Notes: a model not told the origin generated them from the sequence alone. Positions 26,374 through 35,342 are shown, counted from the first letter of the stretch. The stretch is DNA of 64,000 bases from Streptomyces flaveolus (GCF_014648815.1 NZ_BMRV01000002.1:496001-560000), one strand, 5' to 3'. A program made the numbers and translations.

Positions 26374-26374
26374 G

Positions 26375-26959
26375 TCAGGCCTCGGGGAACTCGCTGGTGT
26401 CGAGGGTCAGGTCGAAGGGGGCGGGGAGCGTGAGGGGGTCGCCGAACTTCGCGGCACTCAACACCCGGTAGACGTCACCCTTCGGTTCGCCGTACAGCGT
26501 CGCTGTGGGGCCGCCGGGGGCCCAGCGGTCGATGAGGAGGTAGAGCGGAATACCGGCGGTCGCGTAGGCGGCGGGCTTGCTGATGCGGTCGTGCCGGGCG
26601 TTGGACTTGGAGGTGACCTCGACGACGAGTTCCGCGAGGGCGGCGGGGATGTGGGTGTCGGATTCCGTGTGGTCGGGCAATGGTGCGACCACGAGGTCGG
26701 GGATGAGCATTCCGAGGCGGGACGGAACGGCGATCGCCAGTGTCTGGAAGATCTCCCAGTCCTCCGGGATCGCTGAGTACAAGCGACGCTGGATGCGTGC
26801 AGCGATCACGTTGTGCGGCAGTCCCGGAGCTGGTGACACGGTGATGATCCCCTCGATGATCTCCACCTTGCTGCCCTCGGGCCAATCCATCTCCTCCCAG
26901 AACCGGACGAGGTCGTCCCAGTTCCGGTCGGGCTCCTGGCTCACGGTGAGTGCGCTCAT
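26375..26959 (-). CDS. Uma2-family (DUF820) putative restriction-endonuclease-like protein
   Basis: This 194-residue protein has the PD-(D/E)xK pattern of Uma2: VEIIEGIITVSPAPGLPHNVIAARI, LIPDLVVAPLPD, then LVVEVTSKSNARHDRISKPAAYATAGIPLYLLIDR. The Asp of IPDLVV, the Glu of VVEVTS and the following Lys would form the active site. The family is widespread and expanded in streptomycetes and cyanobacteria, and its biological role is not established. A second member lies at 63235. The ATG start at 26959 has GGAGAACC a few bases upstream. Confidence 0.87.
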   Translation of the reverse strand: MSALTVSQEPDRNWDDLVRFWEEMDWPEGSKVEIIEGIITVSPAPGLPHNVIAARIQRRLYSAIPEDWEIFQTLAIAVPSRLGMLIPDLVVAPLPDHTESDTHIPAALAELVVEVTSKSNARHDRISKPAAYATAGIPLYLLIDRWAPGGPTATLYGEPKGDVYRVLSAAKFGDPLTLPAPFDLTLDTSEFPEA

Positions 26960-26999
26960 GGCGGTTCTCCTATCGGTGCGTCACCGCTCTCAGCATGCC

Positions 27000-27033
27000 G
27001 AACGGGACCGGCACTGGTCTACCGATCCCGTTC
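27000..27033 (-). terminator. Terminator of the nucleoside transport/salvage operon
   Basis: The arms 27000-27011 and 27022-27033 pair over 12 bp with one mismatch and a 10-nt loop, just beyond the deoA stop. Confidence 0.65.
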
Positions 27034-27055
27034 ACCCGTATGGGGAAATGCCTGG

Positions 27056-28339
27056 TCAGGCGATACGTTCCAGCACCACCGGCGCGGCGGTGAAGTCCGT
27101 GCCCGCCGGGGCGATGTCGTACGAGCCCTCCACGGCCGCGAGCGCGTACGCGAAGCGGTCGGGGGTGTCCGTGTGGAGGGTCAGGAGGGGCTGGCCCTCG
27201 GTGACCGTGTCGCCCGGCTTGGCGTGGAGTTCGACGCCCGCGGCGGCCTGCACCGGGTCCTCCTTGCGGGCGCGGCCAGCGCCGAGGCGCCAGGCGGCGA
27301 CGCCGATGTCGTAGGCGTCGAGGCGGGTCAGGACGCCCGAGGAGGCGGCCTTCACCACGTGCTGTTCCTTCGACGTGGGCAGGGCCGCGTCCGGGTCGCC
27401 GCCCTGGGCCGCGATCATGCGGCGCCAGACGTCCATCGCGGAGCCGTCGGCGAGGGCCTTCGCCGGGTCGGCGTCCTTGATGCCGGCGGCGTCGAGCATC
27501 TCGCGGGCCAGGGCGAGGGTCAGCTCGACGACGTCGGACGGGCCGCCGCCGGCCAGGACCTCGACCGACTCGCGGACCTCCAGGGCGTTGCCGGCGGTGA
27601 GGCCGAGCGGGGTGGCCATGTCGGTGAGCAGGGCGACGGTCTTCACGCCGTGGTCGGTGCCGAGGCCGACCATCGTGGAGGCCAGCTCGCGGGCGTCCTC
27701 GATGGTCTTCATGAAGGCGCCGGTGCCCACCTTCACGTCCAGGACCAGGGAGCCGGTGCCCTCGGCGATCTTCTTGGACATGATGGAGGACGCGATCAGC
27801 GGGATCGCCTCGACCGTGCCGGTCACGTCGCGCAGGGCGTACAGCTTCTTGTCGGCGGGGGCGAGACCGTCACCCGCCGCGCAGATCACCGCGCCGACGC
27901 CGTCCAGGACGTTCAGCATCTCCTCGTTGGACAGCAGCGCGCGCCAGCCGGGGATCGACTCCAGCTTGTCCAGGGTGCCGCCGGTGTGGCCGAGGCCGCG
28001 GCCGGAGAGCTGCGGGACGGCCGCGCCGCAGGCCGCCACCAGGGGCGCCAGCGGCAGGGTGATCTTGTCGCCGACGCCGCCCGTGGAGTGCTTGTCGGCG
28101 GTCGGGCGGGACAGGGACGAGAAGTCCATGCGCTCGCCCGAGGCGATCATCGCGGCCGTCCAGCGGGCGATCTCGCCGCGGTTCATGCCGTTGAGCAGGA
28201 TCGCCATCGCGAGGGCCGACATCTGCTCGTCGGCCACCTCGCCGCGGGTGTACGCGTCGATGACCCAGTCGATCTGCTCACCGCTGAGTTCGCCGCGGTC
28301 CCGCTTGGTGCGGATGACGGAGATGACGTCCATGGCCAT
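27056..28339 (-). CDS. deoA: Thymidine (pyrimidine nucleoside) phosphorylase
   Basis: This 427-residue enzyme cleaves thymidine, deoxyuridine or uridine with phosphate. The family phosphate-binding signature KHSTGGVGDKITLPLAPLVAACG (about 86-108) and SGRGLGHTGGTLDKLESIPG, which matches the PROSITE-type active-site segment, are intact. The C-terminal domain includes GDTVTEGQPLLTLHTDTPDRF, a lid-like subdomain. It is the last gene of the bmp-ABC-cdd-deoA block, 12 bases after cdd. ATG 28339 or ATG 28333 could start it. Confidence 0.94.
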   Translation of the reverse strand: MAMDVISVIRTKRDRGELSGEQIDWVIDAYTRGEVADEQMSALAMAILLNGMNRGEIARWTAAMIASGERMDFSSLSRPTADKHSTGGVGDKITLPLAPLVAACGAAVPQLSGRGLGHTGGTLDKLESIPGWRALLSNEEMLNVLDGVGAVICAAGDGLAPADKKLYALRDVTGTVEAIPLIASSIMSKKIAEGTGSLVLDVKVGTGAFMKTIEDARELASTMVGLGTDHGVKTVALLTDMATPLGLTAGNALEVRESVEVLAGGGPSDVVELTLALAREMLDAAGIKDADPAKALADGSAMDVWRRMIAAQGGDPDAALPTSKEQHVVKAASSGVLTRLDAYDIGVAAWRLGAGRARKEDPVQAAAGVELHAKPGDTVTEGQPLLTLHTDTPDRFAYALAAVEGSYDIAPAGTDFTAAPVVLERIA

Positions 28340-28351
28340 GTCTGGCTTTCC

Positions 28352-28744
28352 TTACTTCGTGAGGTGGTCGGGGCCGAAGGCCTGCGGGAGCATCTCCGCG
28401 AGCGGGAGCACCCCGGCGGGGGTCTCCAGCAGCATCTCCGGGCCGCCGAACTCGAACAGCAGCTGACGGCAGCGCCCGCACGGCACCAGGATCTCGCCGT
28501 GGCCGTCGACGCAGACGAAGTGCGTCAGCCGGCCGCCGCCGGTCAGCTGGAGCTGGGAGACCAGGCCGCACTCGGCGCACAGGCCGATGCCGTAGCTGGC
28601 GTTCTCCACGTTGCAGCCGCTGACGGTGCGGCCGTCGTCGACCAGGGCGGCGGCGCCGACGGCGTACCCGGAGTACGGGGCGTACGCCCGGGACATCGCG
28701 TCCCGGGCCGCCGTGCGCAGGGCCTCCCAGTCGACGCCGGTCAC
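28352..28744 (-). CDS. cdd: Cytidine deaminase
   Basis: This 130-residue tetrameric-type cytidine deaminase converts (deoxy)cytidine to (deoxy)uridine for deoA. Zinc ligands are Cys56 (with catalytic Glu58 in CAEC), Cys89 and Cys92 (PCGRC). The nucleoside-binding segment GCNVENASYG and the PYSGYAVGAA motif are intact. GTG 28744 overlaps the upstream permease stop by four bases (GTGA), so translation is coupled. No separate promoter is seen. Confidence 0.94.
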   Translation of the reverse strand: MTGVDWEALRTAARDAMSRAYAPYSGYAVGAAALVDDGRTVSGCNVENASYGIGLCAECGLVSQLQLTGGGRLTHFVCVDGHGEILVPCGRCRQLLFEFGGPEMLLETPAGVLPLAEMLPQAFGPDHLTK

Positions 28745-30006
28745 TTGCCCTGCCCCTTCCGGTACTGCATGCCGTCCGCCTTCGGCATCCGCAGCCGCTG
28801 CGCGGACAGCGCGAGGACGACCAGGGTGACGACGTACGGGGTGGCGGAGACGACCTGGTTCGGGACCTCGTTGGTGCCCGCGTACCAGGCGAAGACCAGC
28901 GCGCCGACGACGAACGTGATCGCGGCCTTGACGTACTTCTTGCGGACCGCGAGCCAGATGGCGCCGGCGACCAGCAGCAGCGCGCCGAGCAGCAGCAGGG
29001 CGTGCACGTTGGCGGAGCCGCCGCGCAGGTTGAGGCTGTCGGTGTAGCCGAAGAGACCGGCGCCGACGGCGAGGCCGCCCGGCATCCAGTTGCCGAAGAT
29101 CATCGCCGCGAGGCCGATGTAGCCGCGGCCGCTGGTCTGGCCCTCCAGGTAGAAGGGGTTGGCCACGATGGAGAGGAAGACACCGCCGAGGCCGGCCAGG
29201 CCGCCGGAGATGATCACGGCGAGGTACTTGTACTTGTAGACGTTGACGCCGAGCGACTCGGCGGCGATCGGGTTCTCGCCGCACGAGCGCAGGCGCAGGC
29301 CGAACGGGGTGCGCCACAGGATCCACCAGGTGGCGGGGATCAGCGCGACGGCGATCAGGGTCAGCCAGGACACGTCGGTGACCAGGCCGCCGAGCAGGCC
29401 GGCGACGTCCGAGATCAGGAACCAGCCCTTGTCGTTGAGGGTCTGGAGGCCGTCGGACAGGCCCGGCACCGTGAAGTGGCCGAGGGAGTCGACCGGCGGG
29501 GACTGCTTGGCCGAGCCGCCCTGGTGGCCCTCGAAGGCGAGCGGGGCCAGGTAGCGGGTGGCGCCCAGGGCGAGGATGTTGATGGCCACACCGGAGACGA
29601 TGTGGTTGACGTTGAAGGTGACGGTGACGATCGCGTGCAGCAGACCGCCGATCGCGCCGCCGACGATGCCGACGAGGACGCCGGTCCACGGGCCCCACTG
29701 GAAGCCGGCCCAGGCGCCGAACCAGGTGCCGAGGATCATCATGCCCTCGAGGCCGATGTTGACGACGCCCGCGCGCTCGGCCCACAGGCCGCCGAGGCCG
29801 GCGAGCCCGATGGGCACGGCGAGCTGGAGCGCGGTGGACATCTGGCTGACGTTGGTGATGCCGTCGGCGCCGGTGATCAGTCGGACGATCGAGGTCAGCG
29901 CCAGGGCGCCGACGATGACCAGGAGCAGTACGGGCCACGACATGCGGCGGCCGGTCGGCGCCGCGGGCTGCAGCGTGGGCTGGTTGAGGTCGGTCGCGGT
30001 GGTCAT
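28741..30006 (-). CDS. Nucleoside ABC transporter permease (second subunit)
   Basis: This 421-residue BPD_transp_2 family membrane protein has segments typical of the NupQ/YufQ type (LWAERAGVVNIGLEGMMILG, FNVNHIVSGVAINILALG, RSCGENPIAAESLGVNVYKYKYLAVIISGGLAGLGG). About ten membrane helices are visible, and a final hydrophobic pair extends the C-terminus beyond the usual 310-residue length. Its start overlaps the first permease stop by ATGA. With that permease, the ATPase and a BmpA lipoprotein it forms a nucleoside importer. Confidence 0.9.
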   Translation of the reverse strand: MTTATDLNQPTLQPAAPTGRRMSWPVLLLVIVGALALTSIVRLITGADGITNVSQMSTALQLAVPIGLAGLGGLWAERAGVVNIGLEGMMILGTWFGAWAGFQWGPWTGVLVGIVGGAIGGLLHAIVTVTFNVNHIVSGVAINILALGATRYLAPLAFEGHQGGSAKQSPPVDSLGHFTVPGLSDGLQTLNDKGWFLISDVAGLLGGLVTDVSWLTLIAVALIPATWWILWRTPFGLRLRSCGENPIAAESLGVNVYKYKYLAVIISGGLAGLGGVFLSIVANPFYLEGQTSGRGYIGLAAMIFGNWMPGGLAVGAGLFGYTDSLNLRGGSANVHALLLLGALLLVAGAIWLAVRKKYVKAAITFVVGALVFAWYAGTNEVPNQVVSATPYVVTLVVLALSAQRLRMPKADGMQYRKGQGK

Positions 30007-31127
30007 CGGCCAGCCACCTCCTTCTTGGTGTTGTCGGTGGCGCCGAGGACGTGACCGGCGGCCAGCTCCGCGCCGACCCGGCGCTGCTGGCGGCGCAGGC
30101 CCCACTCGCGGACGGCCTCGTAGGAGACGACGACGGAGAGGACGATCAGGCCCTGCATGATGACCGCGATCTCCTTGTCGTAGCCGTGGAAGTCCAGCTC
30201 GGGCGAGGCCTTGTCGAGCCAGGCCCACAGCAGCGCGGCGAAGGCGATGCCGACCGGGCTGTTGCGGCCCAGCAGGGCGATGCCGATGCCGAGGAAGCCG
30301 ATGCCGGTGGGGAAGTTGAGGCTGTAGGTGTGGGTGTCGCCGAGCAGGATCGGCAGGCCCGCGAGACCGGCGAGCCCGCCGGAGATGAGCATCGCGGTGA
30401 GCACCATGCGCTTGGGGTCGACACCGCTGGCCGCGGCGGCGGACTCGGAGGCGCCCGAGGCGCGCAGGTCGAAGCCGAAGCGGGTGCGGTTGAGGACGAT
30501 CCAGTAGCCGATGCCGAGCAGGACGGCCAGGATCACCAGGCCGTAGATCTCGCCGGCCGCGCCCATGTCGATGCCGGGGATCCAGCCGGACTCGTGCATC
30601 TCGCCGGTGGTGTTGTTGTTGCCGATCTTGACGCCGAAGACGTCCGGCAGCCAGAGGTAGCCGATGACGGCGGTGGCGATGGCGTTGAGCATGATCGTCG
30701 CGACGACCTCGCTGACACCGCGGGTGATCTTGAGGACGCCGGCGATGCCGGACCAGAAGGCACCGGTGCACACGGCGGTCAGCAGCAGCAGCGGTACCTG
30801 GAGGAACGCCGGCAGGTTCGCGTGGGCGCCGACGATCGCGGCCATCATCGCGGCGAGCTGGTACTGGCCGTCGACGCCGATGTTGAACAGGTTCATCCGG
30901 AAGCCGATGGCGACCGCGAGGGCCGCGATGTAGTACATCGACGCCTGGTTGATGATCAGGACCTGGATGTCGGAGAACCCGGCCTGCTCGAACATCAGGG
31001 CGAACGGTTCGACGGGGTTCTTGCCCGAGGCGATCAGGACGATCGCGCTGAGCACGAAGGCCACGGCGAGCGCGATGACCGGTCCGGCCACCGCGAGGAG
31101 CACGCGCTCCTTGTCGAACTTCTTCAT
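30003..31127 (-). CDS. Nucleoside ABC transporter permease (first subunit)
   Basis: This 374-residue BPD_transp_2 permease of the NupP/YufP type contains AIGFRMNLFNIGVDGQYQLAAMMAAIVG, ITRGVSEVVATIMLNAIA and NRTRFGFDLRASGASESAAAASGVDPKRMVLTAMLISGGLAGLAG. Start ATG 31127 shares a base with the ATPase stop (TGATG). It pairs with the downstream permease to make the channel. Confidence 0.91.
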   Translation of the reverse strand: MKKFDKERVLLAVAGPVIALAVAFVLSAIVLIASGKNPVEPFALMFEQAGFSDIQVLIINQASMYYIAALAVAIGFRMNLFNIGVDGQYQLAAMMAAIVGAHANLPAFLQVPLLLLTAVCTGAFWSGIAGVLKITRGVSEVVATIMLNAIATAVIGYLWLPDVFGVKIGNNNTTGEMHESGWIPGIDMGAAGEIYGLVILAVLLGIGYWIVLNRTRFGFDLRASGASESAAAASGVDPKRMVLTAMLISGGLAGLAGLPILLGDTHTYSLNFPTGIGFLGIGIALLGRNSPVGIAFAALLWAWLDKASPELDFHGYDKEIAVIMQGLIVLSVVVSYEAVREWGLRRQQRRVGAELAAGHVLGATDNTKKEVAGR

Positions 31128-32692
31128 CAGCGGGCCTCGTCTTCCGGAGACTCGGGAGACTTGCGGATCTCGGGGGTCTCGTCGTGTTCCAGGTGGCCGG
31201 AGGCGGCACCGGTCATCGCCGAGCCGAGCTCCTCGGGGGTGATGGTGGCCGGGTCGGCGTCCGCGACCAGCTTGCCGTCGTAGATCACCCGGAGGGTGTC
31301 GGACAGACCGATCAGCTCGTCCAGGTCGGCGGAGATCAGCAGCACCGCCAGGCCCTCGCGGCGGGCCTCGCGGATGTGGTCCCAGATCGCGGCCTGTGCG
31401 CCGACGTCCACACCGCGGGTGGGGTGGGCGGCGATCAGGAAGCGCGGCTTGTGGCTCATCTCGCGGCCGACGATCAGCTTCTGCTGGTTGCCGCCGGACA
31501 GCGAGGCGGCGGTGACGTCGATGCCGGGGGTGCGGACGTCGTACGCCTCGACGATGCGGCGGGTGTCCTCCTGGGAGCCCTTCGGGTCCAGCCAGAAGCC
31601 CTTGCTGTTCGGCTTCTCGGTGACGTGGCCAAGGATGCGGTTCTCCCAGAGGGGGGACTCCAGGAGCAGGCCGTGCCGGTGACGGTCCTCGGGGATGTAG
31701 CCGACGCCCTGCTCGCGGCGCTTGCGGGTGGGCAGCGAGGTGATGTCCTGATCGAGGAAGCGGATCGTGCCGGAGTCGGCGTGCTTGAGGCCGATCAGCG
31801 CGTCGACCAGCTCCGTCTGGCCGTTGCCCTCGACACCGGCGATGCCCAGGACCTCGCCGGCGTGGATGGTGAAGGAGATGTCGTCGAGCAGGGCCTTGCC
31901 GCCCGGCGCCACCAGGCGCAGCGTGTCGACGGTGAGGACCGGACGGTCGGTGACCGTCGACTCCGCCGTCTCCGGCGTCGGCAGTTCGCTGCCGACCATC
32001 AGCTCGGCGAGCTGGCGCGGGGTGGTCTCGGACGGGACGGCGGTGCCGACCGTGGTGCCGCGCCGGATGACGGTGATGTCGTCGGCGACGGAGAGGACCT
32101 CGCCCAGCTTGTGGGAGATGAAGATGACGGACAGGCCCTCGGCCTTCAGCTCGCGCAGGTTGTCGAAGAGGGCGTCCACCTCCTGCGGCACCAGGACGGC
32201 CGTCGGCTCGTCGAGGATCAGCGTGCGGGCGCCGCGGTAGAGGACCTTGAGGATCTCCACGCGCTGGCGGGCGGCGACGCCGAGCTCCTCGACCAGGACG
32301 TCGGGGCGCACGCCGAGGCCGTAGCGCTCGGAGATCTCCTTGATCTTGCGGCGGGCCTTGCCGCCGATGCCGTAGAGCTTCTCGCTGCCGAGGACCACGT
32401 TCTCGAGGACCGTGAGGTTGTCGGCGAGCATGAAGTGCTGGTGGACCATGCCGATGCCGCGGACGATGGCGTCGGCGGGCGACGAGAAGGAGACCTGCTC
32501 GCCGTCGATCGCGATGGTGCCCTCGTCCGGCTTCTGCATGCCGTAGAGAATCTTCATCAGCGTCGACTTGCCGGCGCCGTTCTCGCCGACGAGGGCGTGG
32601 ACGGTGCCCTTGCGGACGGTGAGGTGAATGTCGTGGTTGGCCACGACACCGGGGAAACGCTTGGTGATCCCGGCGAGTTCGACGGCGGTCAC
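31127..32692 (-). CDS. Nucleoside ABC transporter ATPase, duplicated ABC domains
   Basis: This 521-residue RbsA/NupO-type ATPase has an N-terminal ABC domain with Walker A GENGAGKS (36-43). The signature region of this domain is degenerate (LGVAARQRVEIL in place of LSGGQ), followed by TLILDEPTAVL. The second domain has an atypical Walker A (GVEGNGQTEL) but an intact LSGGNQQK, as usual in the family. GTG 32692 is the only standard start. However, an ideal AGGAGAG lies six bases before an in-frame ATC at 32740-32738, which could add 16 residues. The upstream region carries the nucleoside palindrome. Confidence 0.92.
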   Translation of the reverse strand: MTAVELAGITKRFPGVVANHDIHLTVRKGTVHALVGENGAGKSTLMKILYGMQKPDEGTIAIDGEQVSFSSPADAIVRGIGMVHQHFMLADNLTVLENVVLGSEKLYGIGGKARRKIKEISERYGLGVRPDVLVEELGVAARQRVEILKVLYRGARTLILDEPTAVLVPQEVDALFDNLRELKAEGLSVIFISHKLGEVLSVADDITVIRRGTTVGTAVPSETTPRQLAELMVGSELPTPETAESTVTDRPVLTVDTLRLVAPGGKALLDDISFTIHAGEVLGIAGVEGNGQTELVDALIGLKHADSGTIRFLDQDITSLPTRKRREQGVGYIPEDRHRHGLLLESPLWENRILGHVTEKPNSKGFWLDPKGSQEDTRRIVEAYDVRTPGIDVTAASLSGGNQQKLIVGREMSHKPRFLIAAHPTRGVDVGAQAAIWDHIREARREGLAVLLISADLDELIGLSDTLRVIYDGKLVADADPATITPEELGSAMTGAASGHLEHDETPEIRKSPESPEDEAR

Positions 32693-32768
32693 CGATTCGT
32701 TGACCGCCGCTCCGGCCGGAGGGCTGCTGGACGCGTTGATGGCGCACTCTCCTGGGGACGGGGGTCGT

Positions 32769-32780
32769 CTACGCGCGTAG
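32769..32780. promoter_or_regulatory. Nucleoside-regulon palindrome CTACGCGCGTAG (ABC operon copy)
   Basis: A perfect copy 16 bp upstream of the AGGAGAG ribosome-binding site of the ABC ATPase gene. It provides the ABC-cdd-deoA genes with their own control point, separate from those of the two bmpA genes upstream. Confidence 0.78.
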
Positions 32781-32918
32781 CGCCCCTACGGCATCTGAAG
32801 CGGCGGCGGCACATCGACACGACGGGGTACGAGGAGGACCTGGAGGTGCCCTTCCCGTACCCCGCCGAGCGGCGCAACCCCGCGGTTACACGCTGTTCGA
32901 GGTGGTGCTCAGCTCAGT

Positions 32919-33968
32919 TCAGCTGCTCTTGACCTTGATCTCGCCGCTGACGATCTTCTCCTTGGCCGTCTTGATGGCTGCCTGGAGCTCGGCGTTGTCC
33001 GCGAACTTCGGGTTGGAGACCGCCAGGCCGACCTCGCCGGACTTCAGATCGCCCTTGACGATACCGGTCGCGGGCTTGCCGTCCTTGACCGACTTCGCAA
33101 GGTTGTACACGGCCTTGGCGACGTCCTTGGTGGCCGAAGTCAGGATGGAGTCCTTGTACTTGGCGAGGGCTTCCTGCTTGTACTGGTCGGAGTCGACGCC
33201 GATCGCCCAGATCTTGTGCGCGGCGGCGGCCTCGATCACGCCCTGGCCGGACAGACCGGCGGCGGCGTAGACGACGTCGGCCTTCTTCTCGATCTGGCCC
33301 TCGGCGGCGGTCTTGCCCTTGTCGGGGCTGGAGAAGCCGCCCTCCTCCGCCGTCTGCGTCAGGTACTGCGACAGCACCTTGACCTTCGGGTTGGTGTCGG
33401 TGACGCCCTGCTCGAAGCCGGCCTGGAACTTGTGGATCAGCGGGACGTCCACACCGCCCACGAAGCCGACCGTGTTGGTCTTGGTGCTCTTGGCGGCGGC
33501 GACACCGGCGAGGTAGGAGGCCTCCTCCTCGTTGAAGACCAGGTCCGCCACGTTCTTCGCGTTGATCGTGGCGTCGTCCACGATGCCGAAGGTGGTGTCC
33601 GGGTACTTCTCGGCGGCGCTCTTCATGGCGGTGGCGTACGCGTAGCCGACGCCGATCACCGGGTTGTAGCCCTGCTTCGCCAGCGACGCGAGGCGCTGCT
33701 CCTTGTCGGCGTCGGTCTCGCCCTCGGTGGGCTCGATGTCGGCCGTCTCGTAGCCGAACTCCTTCTTCGCCTGCTCGAGACCCGAGAAGGCGGCGTCGTT
33801 GAAGGACTGGTCGCCCTTGCCGCCGACGTCGTAGGCGATGGCGAGACCCTTGTCCCCCTTCGACTCCGACGACCCGGAGGAGGTCGAGGTACCGCCGCAG
33901 GCGGCGAGGGCGAGGGCCAGGGAGGCGGTCGCTGCGCCTGCGACCGTGATCCGGGTAATCCGGCGCAT
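32919..33968 (-). CDS. BmpA-family nucleoside-binding lipoprotein (copy 1)
   Basis: This 349-residue lipoprotein has a signal peptide ending in LALAACGG. The Bmp/PnrA domain is intact: GLAIAYDVGGKGDQSFNDAAFSGLEQAKKEFG, YNPVIGVGYAYATAMKSAAEKYPDTTFGIVDD, GFVGGVDVPLIHKFQAGFEQG, and the C-terminal GVDSDQYKQEALAKYKDSILTSATKDVAKAVYN. Bmp proteins bind purine or pyrimidine nucleosides for ABC import. AGGAGCTCC precedes ATG 33968. It is highly similar to the next gene upstream and lies 179 bases from the ATPase start, so it is the proximal binding protein of the importer. Confidence 0.93.
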   Translation of the reverse strand: MRRITRITVAGAATASLALALAACGGTSTSSGSSESKGDKGLAIAYDVGGKGDQSFNDAAFSGLEQAKKEFGYETADIEPTEGETDADKEQRLASLAKQGYNPVIGVGYAYATAMKSAAEKYPDTTFGIVDDATINAKNVADLVFNEEEASYLAGVAAAKSTKTNTVGFVGGVDVPLIHKFQAGFEQGVTDTNPKVKVLSQYLTQTAEEGGFSSPDKGKTAAEGQIEKKADVVYAAAGLSGQGVIEAAAAHKIWAIGVDSDQYKQEALAKYKDSILTSATKDVAKAVYNLAKSVKDGKPATGIVKGDLKSGEVGLAVSNPKFADNAELQAAIKTAKEKIVSGEIKVKSS

Positions 33969-34026
33969 TGTGGAGCTCCTGTCGTACAAGCGCCGTACGG
34001 TTCGGCTTCGGCGCTGGCTTCGCCGC

Positions 34027-34042
34027 AGATTAACGCGCGTAG
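34027..34042 (-). promoter_or_regulatory. Palindrome overlapping the -10 of bmpA copy 1
   Basis: On the minus strand CTACGCGCGTTA (34042-34031) matches the palindrome at 11 of 12 positions. The deviating end begins a good -10 box TAATCT (34032-34027), so operator and promoter share bases. Confidence 0.75.
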
Positions 34043-34184
34043 ACCTGCCTGAAAACCCCTTCTGTCCACCTTGTTATCCGCCCGTGAGCAAGGCAACGCG
34101 CAGGAGCGTCCGAGGCTTGCCGCCCGCGAACGCCGGGTGGCGGAGGGTGACGCGACGGGGCCTGGGCAGGCCGGCGGGAACGCC

Positions 34185-34219
34185 GAAGCGGGCGGGTGCT
34201 GGGGGCGCCCGCCCGCTTC
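34185..34219 (-). terminator. Terminator after bmpA copy 2
   Basis: The arms 34185-34196 and 34208-34219 form a perfect 12-bp stem with an 11-nt loop, 20 bases beyond the stop of the second bmpA. The two bmpA genes are thus likely separate transcripts. Confidence 0.75.
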
Positions 34220-34239
34220 GTGAGGTTCCGTACGGTCCG

Positions 34240-35292
34240 CTACTCGGTCTTGACCTTGATCGAGCCGCTGACGATGCCTTCCTTGGCCTTGGCCACGGCG
34301 TCCTTGGCGCCCGGGACCTCGGCGAACTTCGGGTTGCTGTCGGACAGGCCCACGCCGTCGGACTTCAGGTCGAAGGTCTGGGTGCCGGTCAGCGGCTTGC
34401 CGTCCTCCACCGACTTGGCCAGGGCGAACACCGCGCCGTTGATGTCCTTGAGGGCGGAGGTGAGGATCTGGTCCTTGTACGCGGCGAGGGCTTCCTGCTT
34501 GTACTGGTCGGAGTCGACGCCGATCGCCCAGACCTTGGCCTTCGCGGCGGCCTCGATCACGCCCTGGCCGGACAGACCGGCCGCCTGGTAGACGACGTCG
34601 GCCTTCTTCTCGATCTGGCCCTCGGCGGCGGCCCGGCCCTTGTCGGGGCTGGAGAAGCCGCCCTCCTCCGCGGTCTGCGTCAGGTACTGCGACAGGACCT
34701 TGACCTTGGGGTTGGTGTCCTCGACGCCCTGCTTGTAGCCCGCCTCGAACTTGTGGATCAGCGGGACGTCCACGCCGCCCACGAAGCCGACCGTGTTGGT
34801 CTTGGTGGCCTTGGCCGCGGCGACGCCGGCGAGGTAGGAGGCCTCGTTCTCGGCGAAGACGAGGGACGCCACGTTCTTGCCCTCGACCACGGAGTCCACG
34901 ATGCCGAAGGTGGTGTCGGGGTACTTCTCGGCGACGGCCTTCATCGCCGGGCCGTAGGCGAAGCCGACGCCGATCACCGGGTTGTAGCCCTGCTTCGCCA
35001 GCGAGGCGAGGCGCTGCTCCTTGTCCGCGTCCGTCTCGCCCTCGGTGGGCTCGATGTCGGCGGTCTTGTAGCCGAACTCCTTCTGGGCCCTCTGCAGACC
35101 GGCGTACGCGGCGTCGTTGAAGGACTGGTCGCCCTTGCCGCCGATGTCGTACGCGATGGCGAGGCCCTTGGCGTCCTTGTTGCCGTCGTCGCCGCTGTCG
35201 CTCTCGCTGCTGGTGCCTCCGCAGGCCGTGGCGGCGAGTGCGAGCGACGCGACCCCCACCGCGACGCGGGTCAGTCTCGATATCCGACGCAT
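34240..35292 (-). CDS. BmpA-family nucleoside-binding lipoprotein (copy 2)
   Basis: This 350-residue paralogue of the adjacent bmpA has the same architecture: lipobox in SLALAATACGG, AIAYDIGGKGDQSFNDAAYAGLQRAQKEFG, GFVGGVDVPLIHKFEAGYKQG and GVDSDQYKQEALAAYKDQILTSA. Long stretches are identical between the copies. Differences cluster in the signal peptide, residues around the hinge (VEGKNVASLVFAENEA against INAKNVADLVFNEEEA) and the C-terminal third, which could change specificity. GGGGAGC precedes ATG 35292. It has its own palindrome and terminator. Confidence 0.93.
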   Translation of the reverse strand: MRRISRLTRVAVGVASLALAATACGGTSSESDSGDDGNKDAKGLAIAYDIGGKGDQSFNDAAYAGLQRAQKEFGYKTADIEPTEGETDADKEQRLASLAKQGYNPVIGVGFAYGPAMKAVAEKYPDTTFGIVDSVVEGKNVASLVFAENEASYLAGVAAAKATKTNTVGFVGGVDVPLIHKFEAGYKQGVEDTNPKVKVLSQYLTQTAEEGGFSSPDKGRAAAEGQIEKKADVVYQAAGLSGQGVIEAAAKAKVWAIGVDSDQYKQEALAAYKDQILTSALKDINGAVFALAKSVEDGKPLTGTQTFDLKSDGVGLSDSNPKFAEVPGAKDAVAKAKEGIVSGSIKVKTE

Positions 35293-35342
35293 CTGAAGCT
35301 CCCCATTCTCCAAAGCCCCGCAGCGGGCGCTCGGTTCGGCGC

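Noticed and set aside
26375..26959. Uma2 gene as a mobile-element or toxin-antitoxin component
   Set aside because: No partner gene, flanking repeats or compositional break was seen at either Uma2 locus.
32719..32747. Start of the ABC ATPase or a leader ORF at GTG 32748
   Set aside because: This GTG overlaps the Shine-Dalgarno itself and opens a different frame with an Arg/Gly-rich shadow translation.
31184..32932. 582-codon plus-strand frame opposite the ABC ATPase
   Set aside because: Composition (Gly/Asp/Val/His rich) and exact antisense position show it is a shadow of the ATPase gene.
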